Shown here: one piece after another, positions 52,240-61,868 of the stretch
Numbering within the stretch: the first letter of the stretch is position 1
Layout: each line of letters starts with the position of its first letter
Source: Lachnospiraceae bacterium XPB1003
Lineage (GTDB): Bacteria > Bacillota > Clostridia > Lachnospirales > Lachnospiraceae
Length of the DNA: 64,000 bases
Assembly: GCA_900102065.1 (NCBI GenBank)
Contig: FMVK01000001.1
Coordinates: forward strand, 1 to 64,000
Direction of reading: 5' to 3'
Program-made: the position numbers and the translations under genes
The notes under the pieces: generated by a model
The model's database searches: none
What the model was told of the DNA's origin: nothing
What the model saw: only the letters and a program-made list of their open reading frames with translations

Positions 52240-54013
52240 ATATCACAAAGGTTCCGTAACCGGTCTCTATTCTGTTGATCTCCGTCAGATATAATCCCGT
52301 AAATCTTGCAAATTCTTCAGGCGAAAGCCCGGTATTTTCTCTGCAGACATACATCTTCTTGGCATCCTGCCCAAAGTGATCCAGACGTTTGGCCATATGG
52401 GGACTTCCCGTCACCCAGCCTCCCACTGTAAACATTTCGGGAATACAGGCACCTCCTCTTTCGGGGCAATTTTCAGTAAGCGCATTTCCTGTCGCATCAA
52501 CACAGGTATATATATCTGTCAGACAACATGCGCCTTTTTCAACGTCCGAAGCCAGATACAAGTATAACATATTGCAGTCGCTATTTACAGAAAGCTGGCG
52601 ATCATATGTTCTGTTTAAGACTCTTAACACATCCGAAGTTTTATATATACATATCAGTTCCACACACGTTATTGCACACAGTATTATGATGCCGCACCAT
52701 ATCTTCTCATCTGCGGCAGTCTTCCCGTAAAATAGGAGACATGCGAATAAAGCAGCAATTATCATATAGCCTATAAAATAAAGAGAGATCATAACTCTTT
52801 CCGGAAAACGTCCACGCCACAGAAGCACACCATATAATCCGAAATGAAGAATAAGACTTAATGCTGTCGGAACAAGGAACACATATTTTTTCTTTATAAT
52901 GATCGCTACCGAAATAAGCAGATATCCTGAAAGAAGTAGCAGTGCATATGAACGTTCAGTCCCCTTCGAGATGATATTGTGCTTTATCATCCAGACTGTG
53001 TCTTTAAATTTTTCCGAAGAAGTCTTCAGTGCGCTTCCGGACGGATACGCAGCCATGCTCCTGAAAAGCTCCGCATCCGCAGCTTCATCCAGCGCGATAT
53101 CATAATTCAACAATACCGGATATTCCACATCAGAGACCCCTGTCTGACGATAATATGATCTTGCATCGTCCGTGTCCCACACAAGTGCAAAGTCATATAA
53201 CTCTGTCCTTGCATCGTTGAAGTTTTTATATTCTCTCCAGGGTGCCTGCATATAACAGATAGTATGTATGCCAAGCAATGCAGCGTATACCGCGGCCCAT
53301 GTTACCGACCACCTGATAACGTTCTTCCTTCCGCTTATGAACAGAAATATGATCGAAACAAGGATAAACGGAAGCAACATGAAAAATACCTGCGATCTGA
53401 TCTGATCACAGAGTATGAGCATAACTGCCGCATCTGTCCACTCAAGCAGATGCCATTTATCACCCTTAGAATTCTTTTCGGATTTTTTTTCGGAATTGTT
53501 CCCGGCAGTTAACAGAAGAAAAAGGCCCGCGCCACCTGTAACAGCCGCCGTTATGGTGTAATGGATCAGGACAAACCTGGGATAGAAAATGCAAAAGAAG
53601 AATACCGCACACAGGACAGAATAAACTACAATCCTTAATATAAACCGAGTCCTGCTCTTACTGTCATCTTCCCCATTGTAACGGGACGCGGTAATGCTGA
53701 ATATACGTCTGAGTATAAGAAAGAATGATGCTATAAAACATCCGCACTGAAACGCACCGAACCAGGGGACGGAAGGTATTATCCTGTAAAGCAGGGACAA
53801 CACAAATGACAGCGGCACTCTCATATACACAGTCATACATGAGGGTTCCCCTGTATAGCTGCCGTTTAGTATATCTCTTATCATCACATCATCATTGAGT
53901 GCAAATATGATGTCTCTTTTTATAAAAACAGGTATAAAAACAAAAGCGGTGACAGCAATAGCGATCACCGTGATCAGCTTATCCGACTTTATTCTGCGAT
54001 CAGCTTCATCCAT
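52226..54013 (-). CDS. Multi-pass membrane protein, GT-C-like
   Basis: A 595-residue membrane protein with about 12 helices. The first external loop contains NDDVMIRDILNGSYTGEPS (about residues 38-57), the acidic pair expected of a GT-C or O-antigen-ligase-like protein. A soluble loop lies at about 265-350, and a C-terminal soluble domain at about 470-595 has several cysteines (CCLTD, CPERGGACIPE). Function is not proven. The start overlaps the GT4 gene upstream by 25 bases. Confidence 0.65.
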   Translation of the reverse strand: MDEADRRIKSDKLITVIAIAVTAFVFIPVFIKRDIIFALNDDVMIRDILNGSYTGEPSCMTVYMRVPLSFVLSLLYRIIPSVPWFGAFQCGCFIASFFLILRRIFSITASRYNGEDDSKSRTRFILRIVVYSVLCAVFFFCIFYPRFVLIHYTITAAVTGGAGLFLLLTAGNNSEKKSEKNSKGDKWHLLEWTDAAVMLILCDQIRSQVFFMLLPFILVSIIFLFISGRKNVIRWSVTWAAVYAALLGIHTICYMQAPWREYKNFNDARTELYDFALVWDTDDARSYYRQTGVSDVEYPVLLNYDIALDEAADAELFRSMAAYPSGSALKTSSEKFKDTVWMIKHNIISKGTERSYALLLLSGYLLISVAIIIKKKYVFLVPTALSLILHFGLYGVLLWRGRFPERVMISLYFIGYMIIAALFACLLFYGKTAADEKIWCGIIILCAITCVELICIYKTSDVLRVLNRTYDRQLSVNSDCNMLYLYLASDVEKGACCLTDIYTCVDATGNALTENCPERGGACIPEMFTVGGWVTGSPHMAKRLDHFGQDAKKMYVCRENTGLSPEEFARFTGLYLTEINRIETGYGTFVIYDGN

Positions 54014-55236
54014 TTCTTTATTATCCTCTCAGGTGAAAATCTGTAAGCACACTCGTGACTCTTGGCTTTATATCCCATGCGAAGCTTCTCATCCGTAAGC
54101 ATTTTCCAAACAGCTTCAGTAAGGAATCCCTGTGCCGGGTCTCCGTCATCCTGGGTAAAATTCTCTCCGCCCGGATAATCAAAAGGTTTTGTGAGTATGC
54201 CGTATTCAGCGATCTCAATATCTTCAGTATGCGCAGACCACTCCGTCTTCGGTGCAAGGATCTCTCTGGCGCCGGATCTCATATCACAGGATACAGCGGG
54301 ACAGGAGCAGGCCGCAGCTTCAGTGAGAGCCATAGGCAGTCCCTCATAATCGGAACACAAAACATATACAGCCGAACGCGACATATACATAAAGGGATTA
54401 TCAACATTCCCCGGCATATATACATGCTCCTCGAGAGAAAATTTCTTCACGATCTTAACCAGGTTCTCTCTTTCCGGTCCGTCTCCAAGGATAACAAGTC
54501 CCGTATCCCCCATCCCTTTTTCTAAACGCAATGAATTAAGGAGCTTTACCAGTCTCTCCTGGCGCTTGACCTTTTCCATCCTGCCGGCATTTATCAGCAC
54601 TCTTTTATGTTCTGCAAAAAATCTTTCCGCATCTTCCGGAAGCTTTGCATCCTTTAATCTCTCTATCCTCTTAAGATCTGAAAAATTATAGATAACCGAT
54701 AACTTCTTTCCGGGCACGCCGAAATTGTCTGCCATATCTCTTGCTGCCGGCTTTGATACCATGATGTACCTGTCCGAAAAAGCGGCTATAAATCTGTGGA
54801 AAAGACGATGAGGCAGAGAACAGCTCTCATTTACAGACGGAACCGAATGATAAACCGATATTATCCTGCACTTTCTTCCTGCGCGGCCTCTTCCGGAAAG
54901 GATATTTACCAGATCCGCACCGTCAAGATGGGAGATCGCCGCATCAATATCATACTTTTTCTTGATCGTTCTCAGAGCCTTAACTCTTTTGCAGATATTT
55001 CCGATCCTTTTTAACGGCCCCGCTTCTCTTAAAGGCGGGATCTTCAGATCTATCACCTTTCCCGCATGATCATATATGATATTGCTTCCGTCGAATAATA
55101 CAAAAAAAACATTGCAGTATTCTTCCAGACCGAGTGTCATGTTGGCAGCCATGCGTTCCGCACCGCCGCCGTCCCCGTTCTGAACTATTACAGCAACATT
55201 TTTTTTATTATTTTCGGAATCTCCGCTTTTTAACAT
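53989..55236 (-). CDS. GT4-family glycosyltransferase
   Basis: A 415-residue GT-B glycosyltransferase. It has VIVQNGDGGGAERMAANMT at the N-terminus, a hydrophilic lead, the YHSVPSVNES motif, LINAGRMEKVKRQ at the start of the C-terminal domain, and SDYEGLPMALTEAAAC as the donor motif. The C-terminal part has a longer acidic insert (DYPGGENFTQDDGDP). It is close to the GT4 family members acting on GalNAc/Fuc-type sugars. It overlaps the upstream rffA gene by 7 bases. Confidence 0.88.
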   Translation of the reverse strand: MLKSGDSENNKKNVAVIVQNGDGGGAERMAANMTLGLEEYCNVFFVLFDGSNIIYDHAGKVIDLKIPPLREAGPLKRIGNICKRVKALRTIKKKYDIDAAISHLDGADLVNILSGRGRAGRKCRIISVYHSVPSVNESCSLPHRLFHRFIAAFSDRYIMVSKPAARDMADNFGVPGKKLSVIYNFSDLKRIERLKDAKLPEDAERFFAEHKRVLINAGRMEKVKRQERLVKLLNSLRLEKGMGDTGLVILGDGPERENLVKIVKKFSLEEHVYMPGNVDNPFMYMSRSAVYVLCSDYEGLPMALTEAAACSCPAVSCDMRSGAREILAPKTEWSAHTEDIEIAEYGILTKPFDYPGGENFTQDDGDPAQGFLTEAVWKMLTDEKLRMGYKAKSHECAYRFSPERIIKKWMKLIAE

Positions 55237-56360
55237 TTATAAAATTCCTTCACCTTGCCGATGATATACATATTCTGTTCTTCCGTTAATCCGTAATAAA
55301 GAGGAAGTCTGGTCAGTCTTTCACTTTCTCTTGTTGTATATTCATCCTCTCCTTCAAAGCGTCCGAACTTTATTCCGGCAGGAGACGAGTGCAAAGGAAT
55401 GTAGTGGAATACAGAGAGAATATCATTTGCTTTGAGGAAGCTTATGAGCTTTGTGCGTTCCTCAAAATCCTTTGCCTTAATATAAAACATATGAGCATTG
55501 TGAACACAGCCCTCAGGTATCGTGGGAAGAGTAATAAGTCCTGCTTCTTCAAGAGGTTTGAGTTCCCTATAGTAGGTATTCCATATCTTCTTCCTGGCAT
55601 CATTTATCTCATCTGCCATCTCAAGCTGTGCATAGAGATATGCAGCGTTCATATCACTGGGAAGATAAGAGGAGCCGTAATTGACCCAGGTATATTTATC
55701 AACCTGACCCCTGAAGAATCTGCTTCTGTCTGTCCCCTTCTCTCTTATGATCTCTGCTTCTTCCACATATTTACTGTCACGCATGAGAAGAGCGCCGCCC
55801 TCACCCATACTGTAATTTTTTGTCTCATGGAAAGAAAAGCAGCCCATATCGCCAATTGCACCCAGTGCCTTTCCCTTATAAGTCGACATTATTCCCTGAG
55901 CCGCATCCTCAATGACCACAAGTCCTTTTCGTTCGGCTATATCCATGATGGTGTCCATCTCGCATCCGACACCGGCATAGTGTACAGGAACAATGGCTCT
56001 GGTCTTTGATGTTATTGCTGCTTCGATCTTTCTTTCATCTATATTCATGGTATCAGGTCTGATATCCACAAATACTGCTTTTGCGCCTCTCAGAACAAAA
56101 GCATCTGCCGTTGACACGAAAGTATATGAGGGCATTATCACCTCATCGCCTTCTTTTATATCTGCAAGAAGCGCTGCCATCTCCGTGGCATGAGTACAGG
56201 ATGTTGTCAGGAGACATTTGGATACTCCCGTCTTCTCCTCAAGCCATGCATTACACTTCTTTGTAAACTTTCCGTCTCCGCAGATCTTCTGAGCTTCTAC
56301 GCATTCCTTGATATATTCAAGTTCATGGCCCGTATAAGGCGGCACATTAAAATTGATCAT
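55230..56360 (-). CDS. rffA: dTDP-4-amino-4,6-dideoxygalactose transaminase
   Basis: A 376-residue PLP-dependent aminotransferase of the DegT/DnrJ/EryC1 family. It has TTSCTHATEMAALL (about residues 50-63), VIEDAAQG, and the lysine motif FSFHETKNYSMGEGGAL that binds PLP. The SFHETKN form is characteristic of RffA (WecE). It would transaminate dTDP-4-keto-6-deoxyglucose to the 4-amino sugar (dTDP-Fuc4N). The ATG at 56360 has GAGGAGT upstream, in a good place; the upstream in-frame start would add 18 low-complexity residues. Glutamate-dependent. Confidence 0.88.
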   Translation of the reverse strand: MINFNVPPYTGHELEYIKECVEAQKICGDGKFTKKCNAWLEEKTGVSKCLLTTSCTHATEMAALLADIKEGDEVIMPSYTFVSTADAFVLRGAKAVFVDIRPDTMNIDERKIEAAITSKTRAIVPVHYAGVGCEMDTIMDIAERKGLVVIEDAAQGIMSTYKGKALGAIGDMGCFSFHETKNYSMGEGGALLMRDSKYVEEAEIIREKGTDRSRFFRGQVDKYTWVNYGSSYLPSDMNAAYLYAQLEMADEINDARKKIWNTYYRELKPLEEAGLITLPTIPEGCVHNAHMFYIKAKDFEERTKLISFLKANDILSVFHYIPLHSSPAGIKFGRFEGEDEYTTRESERLTRLPLYYGLTEEQNMYIIGKVKEFYKC

Positions 56361-56362
56361 AC

Positions 56363-58318
56363 TTACTCCTCTTCCTGCTGCAACTGCTGAAGCTGTTCCT
56401 GCATTTGCTGCCATAGATCGTCGATACTGACAGACTCATAAACATAAAATTCCTGATTACTGTAACTGCACTTATATCCCTCCAACGCCATGAATTCCAT
56501 AAGCGACAGTCTCTTTAACATTATCTGAATATCATCGGTTTCATCTGCATTGTATGAATACCCTTTAACATTTCCAAATGCTTCGGCTTCTTTTGCGGAA
56601 ATGATAAGGATCGGTGTCCTGCCGCTTTCCTCTACCGCTGTCAGTCCGGCAGAAAAATCATCAAAAGGGTAACTGTCCAGATCCGGCCACAGCGTAGTAA
56701 GCTCAGGCTTCAGATCAAGGACATAGAACAATCCCGGCATATCGCCCCAGACTATCAGGCCTTTGTCACCCACTTCCGTTGATGCAATATAATCACAGAG
56801 TCCCTCCAGTGCTTCCGAATGAGCCCCTGTTGTACGAACTCCCTGCATAGTAGGGATCTTCTCGCTGATCACGGCATCTCTCCTTGTACCGTCCTCACCA
56901 TCTTTAAATGTATAAACCACTCCGAATATTGCACTCTGTACCAGCATGACTGATATAAGTGCATAAACCATGACAGCCACCGGATAACAAAACTTCTTAT
57001 CACGTATATCTCCCAACAGTTGGAACATAAGATAAAGGCTGATGGGCGCAATAAGGAACATGTTATTAATCACGGCAAAGAGGTGATTGTTGGTTCCTAT
57101 GGGAGTGACCAGTATAAGTATGAAGCACATGCATGCGAGCATTCTCTCCTCGGGACTGCAGCGAAATGCAGCCGTCATATCCGCTAACACAAGCAATATC
57201 GTTACCAGTATGAATACAACGCTTATCCTGAATATGCTTCCGGTGTTTGTATAGTTTAAATTGAAAATACCGTTTCTCTCATAATAAACAAAAAGCAGTA
57301 CAACACAGGCTGTATAGCATATCTTCTTTATGATACTGATTGCTTTGACTATCTTCGATTTGTTTTTTCCTTTTACGGCACCTTCTATCAATTCCACATC
57401 AAAGAATACTGTGCCAAGAAGAACTCCGCCAACCAATAATCCGGTCCAGGAAAGATTTCCCTTATAATTCTCAAGCACGGCACCCAGCATATCCGCAAAA
57501 GAATAACCCGTGCCGCTTGAAAGCGAATCACCTTCAGCCTTACCTATCCCCAATAAACCCGTGATCCACGAAAATACTTCACCTATCCTTGCCGCGGCAT
57601 TTCCGCCCATGCTCATTTCATAAATAAATAAAACAGCAAAACCGCAAAGCGCACCCGCAAGATATCCCGTAACACACATTCCTATAGCAGGAAAAAGACC
57701 TGTCCCACCTGTCTCTTTTCGGACGGAATTCTTCTTGGCAAAATGAGCAAATACTACCCAAAGTATCAGTATAACCTGTGCTGCATTGGAAATCCTGACA
57801 AAGAAATTAAGTCCCAGACATATTCCCGCAAAAAACATAAGTCTCTTCCTGTCATTGAGCATTCCGAAGAAAAGGAAAAGGCACGCCGCTGTCAGCAGGA
57901 GATAGGATATATAATTATATAGTATTACCGAAGGACACCAGCACAATCCGACGGCGATCAACTCTCCCGCTATAAGTATCGGAACCGGGATCACCTTTCT
58001 CAAAGCAAAGAGTACAATACCGGAAGTGATAAATATGAACATGGATGTAGCCACATTCATCATTATCATATTTCCGCCGAACACTTTCATAAGTAAGAAT
58101 CCCGTCAGGTTAGCGAGAAAAGTAGCATACTTCCAGCTTCCTTCCAGTGAATTTAAATACTTATAATTAGCGAGACTGTATGTCGTATCCGAAAGATCTG
58201 CTCCGGAAAAGATCCCTGTCATCACAAAGATCAACAGCAATACGCTTCCCGTTGCAAGCAGAACTTTATCTGAGAATAACTTTTTGACTTTTTCCCCGCC
58301 TTTATTATTGCTCTTCAT
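56363..58318 (-). CDS. Large multi-pass membrane protein of the glycan locus
   Basis: A 651-residue membrane protein with about 13 helices, starting after a short lysine-rich tail. The first external loop carries SGADLSDTTYSLANYKYL (about residues 37-54), again with the acidic pair seen in the other GT-C-like proteins of this locus. A soluble C-terminal domain (about 500-651) ends in a run of Gln and Glu (LQQLQQEEE), which is unusual. It lies between rffA and a GtrA-type gene. The alternative start at 58369 adds 17 very basic residues. Confidence 0.65.
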   Translation of the reverse strand: MKSNNKGGEKVKKLFSDKVLLATGSVLLLIFVMTGIFSGADLSDTTYSLANYKYLNSLEGSWKYATFLANLTGFLLMKVFGGNMIMMNVATSMFIFITSGIVLFALRKVIPVPILIAGELIAVGLCWCPSVILYNYISYLLLTAACLFLFFGMLNDRKRLMFFAGICLGLNFFVRISNAAQVILILWVVFAHFAKKNSVRKETGGTGLFPAIGMCVTGYLAGALCGFAVLFIYEMSMGGNAAARIGEVFSWITGLLGIGKAEGDSLSSGTGYSFADMLGAVLENYKGNLSWTGLLVGGVLLGTVFFDVELIEGAVKGKNKSKIVKAISIIKKICYTACVVLLFVYYERNGIFNLNYTNTGSIFRISVVFILVTILLVLADMTAAFRCSPEERMLACMCFILILVTPIGTNNHLFAVINNMFLIAPISLYLMFQLLGDIRDKKFCYPVAVMVYALISVMLVQSAIFGVVYTFKDGEDGTRRDAVISEKIPTMQGVRTTGAHSEALEGLCDYIASTEVGDKGLIVWGDMPGLFYVLDLKPELTTLWPDLDSYPFDDFSAGLTAVEESGRTPILIISAKEAEAFGNVKGYSYNADETDDIQIMLKRLSLMEFMALEGYKCSYSNQEFYVYESVSIDDLWQQMQEQLQQLQQEEE

Positions 58319-58778
58319 TTTCTTTTTTATCAGCCTTCTTATCCGCTTTATTATCCGTTTTCTTCTCAAGGAACATCTTCCTTGTCACAAAGTTATATAC
58401 CATAACAACGCCTGTCGCAAAAATCTTACCGACAGCCTTAGCCAGATTTTCTCCCATCAATCCCTGCAGCAGTTCACTTCCCTCATATACCACATCGACG
58501 GAAAGCCAGATGAACAGCTCATTAACTCCGAGACCTATTGCGGAAAGAACAACGAATATTATGAATTCCGCTCTTCTGTCCAGGTCTTCCTTTCTCTCGA
58601 ATACAAATTTGAAAGAAAGGATATAATTTACCACCACGGAAACAATAAAACCAACAGCTCCCGATATAAGATAATTAACTCCTATAAGATTCAGCCCGTT
58701 ATACAGCCCGAAATCGATTATGAAGCATATCACTCCAACCAATCCGAATTTAACTATCTGTGCAAAAAGTTTTTTCAT
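58305..58778 (-). CDS. GtrA-family membrane protein
   Basis: A 157-residue protein with four helices (about 8-30, 36-56, 75-95, 112-135), the layout of GtrA proteins that are thought to flip bactoprenol-linked sugars across the membrane. The FGLVGVICFIIDFGLYN segment and NYILSFKFVF match the family. The C-terminus is a repetitive Lys/Asp/Ala tail (KKADKKADKKENEE type). It probably supplies the sugar for the GtrII-type or GT-C-like proteins in this locus. Confidence 0.88.
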   Translation of the reverse strand: MKKLFAQIVKFGLVGVICFIIDFGLYNGLNLIGVNYLISGAVGFIVSVVVNYILSFKFVFERKEDLDRRAEFIIFVVLSAIGLGVNELFIWLSVDVVYEGSELLQGLMGENLAKAVGKIFATGVVMVYNFVTRKMFLEKKTDNKADKKADKKENEEQ

Positions 58779-58790
58779 GATATATATTCC

Positions 58791-59870
58791 TTACAAGTAA
58801 AATTTTCCGTACCATTCGGCAAATCTTCTGAGGCCTTCACGCAACGGTGTTGCGGGCTTATAACCGAAATCTCTTTCAAGTGCGGAAGTGTCGGCATATG
58901 TAACGGCAACATCCCCCGCCTGCATCGGAACAAGTTCTTCATGCGCTTCCATATCAAAATCTTTTGGAAGGACTCCCGCTTCCTTAAGCTCTTCGCCGAG
59001 GATATTGATAAAATCTTTAAGCCCCACCGGTGCACTGTTTCCGATATTGTAGAGTGAGTACGGCGGTATCGGAAGTCCGTCCTCTCCGTTCTTTCTCTCG
59101 GGCGCCCCCTGCATTACTTTATAAACGCCGAGCGTAACATCATCCACGTAAGTGAAGTCTCTCTCACACTTCCCGTAATTGAATATCTTAATCTTTTCTC
59201 CCTTTCTCAGCTTATCGGTAAATCCGAAATAAGCCATATCCGGTCTTCCGGCGGGACCGTAGACAGTAAAGAACCTGAGTCCTGTTGACGGTATTGAATA
59301 GAGCTTGCTGTAAGCGTGAGCTAAGAGCTCGTTTGACTTCTTTGTCGCCGCATAAAGAGATACGGGATGTTCAACCGGATCCTCAACACGATAAGGAATG
59401 TTCGAATTACTTCCGTAGACGGAAGAGCTGGATGCATATACCAGATGCTCCACTCCGGACTTTCCTTCATCGTAGGAATGCCTGCAGGCTTCAAGGAGGT
59501 TGTAGAATCCGATAATATTGGATTCCATATATACATCCGGATTGGTTATGGAATAACGAACTCCCGCCTGCGCGGCAAGGTTAACCACGATTGAGAATTC
59601 ATATTTGGCAAAAAGCTGTTTTACCAGTCCTGCATCCGCAATATTTCCCTTCACGAATGTCCAGTCCGAACCGGATCCCTCTGCCGCTTTTTCGATCTCC
59701 TTAATCCTGTATTCCTTAATCTTTACGTCATAATAATCATTTAAGCTGTCCAAGCCTATGATATGACAGTGCTCATTTTCCTTAAGGATACGCATCACAA
59801 GATTCGCACCGATAAATCCTGCAGCCCCCGTGATCAGTATGTTTTTATCATCAAATGACAGTCTGTTCAT
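58791..59870 (-). CDS. UDP-glucuronate 4-epimerase-like NAD-dependent epimerase
   Basis: A 359-residue epimerase with NAD motif GAAGFIGAN (about residues 15-23), LDSLNDYYDVKIKEYR (the CapI/LpsL-type signature), the SSSSVYG motif, catalytic YAATK, and GLRFFTVYGPAGRPDM. This set is typical of UDP-glucuronate 4-epimerases, which make UDP-galacturonate for surface glycans. The UDP-Glc dehydrogenase that would supply its substrate is not in the window. It overlaps the upstream gene by 4 bases. Confidence 0.87.
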   Translation of the reverse strand: MNRLSFDDKNILITGAAGFIGANLVMRILKENEHCHIIGLDSLNDYYDVKIKEYRIKEIEKAAEGSGSDWTFVKGNIADAGLVKQLFAKYEFSIVVNLAAQAGVRYSITNPDVYMESNIIGFYNLLEACRHSYDEGKSGVEHLVYASSSSVYGSNSNIPYRVEDPVEHPVSLYAATKKSNELLAHAYSKLYSIPSTGLRFFTVYGPAGRPDMAYFGFTDKLRKGEKIKIFNYGKCERDFTYVDDVTLGVYKVMQGAPERKNGEDGLPIPPYSLYNIGNSAPVGLKDFINILGEELKEAGVLPKDFDMEAHEELVPMQAGDVAVTYADTSALERDFGYKPATPLREGLRRFAEWYGKFYL

Positions 59871-61867
59871 TTCTCTTCCTCCACCAGCTTCTTTTTAAAG
59901 ATCCAGAGTTTACTGAAGACATAATTAAGTATTATAACGACGATACCTATAAGAAGCTTTGCGACTATATCGCTCATTACATAAACCGACAACATGAACA
60001 GCACCTGTTCCACCACGAATGATGCCACTCTCGCTCCGACAAATGCCATGAACTCCTTCATAACGGGAATAAATCCCTTCTTATCGCTATGGAAAACAAA
60101 TATCCTGTTGGTTACATATGCAAAAAGCACGGCAGCTATCCAGGCTATGACATTGGAAATATTATATCTTTCAATTTTACCGGGGATAAAACTTACTAAT
60201 ACAACATAAGCGCACAGAATATATACAATCCAGTTTAATACCGTGGTAAGTCCTCCGGTTATCAGATAATCAAAGGCTTCCTTCTTGGAGAAGTATATCT
60301 TCATGCAGACATCAACGACTCGCTCGCATAATCTGAAGATCATATCCCTCACAAAATCCACCAGTATTCCTGCAACGAATATCACAAGTACGCACAGAAT
60401 GTAATTTCTTATTCTTCCGATAACGCCGTATTCTTTGCCGACATTAAGCCATTTTAACCATTTGTATCTGATAAGAAGATGCTCATGGAGCAGATATACA
60501 CCGAATACATAGGGCGATATTGAGGTTATGCATTTTGTGAAAATATTATCTCCGAACTTCAGACCGGCAAATAAAACCAGCAATGATAACGAAGCCAGGA
60601 ATACAAATATAAAGTTATATGCGGATGGTATCATCACCGGATATTCCGCTCCGTGAAGCACATCACCGACAATTACAAATATACGATATGAAGCAATTAT
60701 CCCCGCAACCGCGATCACATACCATACCAGGGCACTTATTCCTTTTTTGATAAAAGGCACTCCATACCTTCTGACATAAGCAGCAGTAAGATAGAGAACT
60801 ATGAACCAGAGGATACCGTTGCCTCTGTCATCTGTTATCTCAAAAGGTATCACTGATTTTGCCGCGCAGCACAGAATAAGCAGGCCGATGACTGCAGCAC
60901 CGTGAGTGAACTTATCGGTCTTATTGATTGCCGCAGTCAAAAAGGGTGACATCAGATACAGCAACAGGAATGAGGTCGCAAACCAGTAATGCCCGTTAAC
61001 GACAGGTAATGCGTAGAACAGCACATTATGAAGGTTGAACCACTCTCCGGAGAATTCCACCATTCCGCTAAAATATGCCGTCGAATAAACTATCACTGCT
61101 ATTCCCAGGCTGTAGAATAATATGCGAAACCACATCATCACAGCTTTCTTTACCGAAAAACGTGATTCCGCATAAAAATATCCGCTGATCATGACATAAA
61201 CATTCACGCAGCATAAGCACATAGCTTCAAGTATCCAGAAAGACATCCCCTTTCCGGATACGCCTTCCCTCCAGTCCGCAAGCAATCCGCCTTTATCGAG
61301 ATAGTGAAGAGTTATCACCATCATCATGGCCAGGATACGAAGGAGTTCAAGCCCCGCTTCTCTGGACTTCTTATCACTTTTTATATCAACTCCGCTTCCG
61401 GATCCGATCCACTTCTCGTAAGTGATGCAGCTTTCATCATCATTTTTTACGATCTCATAACCAAGTGATTCAAAAACCTTTGCAGACGCTTTATTCTCAG
61501 GTTTAACTTTTGCAACTAACTTTCCTATACCGTTATCTGCTGCCCCGATCTCTTTTTCCGCAAGAAGCAGCATCTTCTTCCCTATGCCTCTTCCACGGAG
61601 AGCCCCATCGATGCTGTAGCTCACATAGGCTTTTACCGGGTCTTCTTCATCTCTCTCCACACGAACCTGTCCGAGAGGTCTTAAAAAATCCATACAGACA
61701 AAAAGTTCCGCATCTTCATCTTTAAGTTTCTTATTAAACCAGTCTACATGGTCATCCCATTCTATGGCATCCTGCGAAAAAGAAGCCGCACGTACCGCAC
61801 TGTCATTAGCCCAGTTGAAATATAACCTGCAGTCTGTCTCAAGTGCTTTTCTTAAAAAAATACCCAT
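59867..61867 (-). CDS. GNAT - acyltransferase-3 - GtrA triple fusion protein
   Basis: A 666-residue protein joining three families in one frame. Residues 1-150 are a GNAT acetyltransferase, with a WAND start motif and the acetyl-CoA loop GRGIGKKM. Residues about 165-510 are an acyltransferase-3 (OafA/WecH-type) domain with about ten helices, including ELLRILAMMMVITLH with the catalytic-type His. Residues about 528-666 are a GtrA domain with four helices (FDYLITGGLTTVLNWIVY, then VTNRIFVF). The ATG at 61867 has GGAAAG upstream. It should acetylate sugars on one side of the membrane and take part in lipid-linked sugar movement. The fusion order is unusual. Confidence 0.85.
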   Translation of the reverse strand: MGIFLRKALETDCRLYFNWANDSAVRAASFSQDAIEWDDHVDWFNKKLKDEDAELFVCMDFLRPLGQVRVERDEEDPVKAYVSYSIDGALRGRGIGKKMLLLAEKEIGAADNGIGKLVAKVKPENKASAKVFESLGYEIVKNDDESCITYEKWIGSGSGVDIKSDKKSREAGLELLRILAMMMVITLHYLDKGGLLADWREGVSGKGMSFWILEAMCLCCVNVYVMISGYFYAESRFSVKKAVMMWFRILFYSLGIAVIVYSTAYFSGMVEFSGEWFNLHNVLFYALPVVNGHYWFATSFLLLYLMSPFLTAAINKTDKFTHGAAVIGLLILCCAAKSVIPFEITDDRGNGILWFIVLYLTAAYVRRYGVPFIKKGISALVWYVIAVAGIIASYRIFVIVGDVLHGAEYPVMIPSAYNFIFVFLASLSLLVLFAGLKFGDNIFTKCITSISPYVFGVYLLHEHLLIRYKWLKWLNVGKEYGVIGRIRNYILCVLVIFVAGILVDFVRDMIFRLCERVVDVCMKIYFSKKEAFDYLITGGLTTVLNWIVYILCAYVVLVSFIPGKIERYNISNVIAWIAAVLFAYVTNRIFVFHSDKKGFIPVMKEFMAFVGARVASFVVEQVLFMLSVYVMSDIVAKLLIGIVVIILNYVFSKLWIFKKKLVEEEK

Positions 61868-61868
61868 A

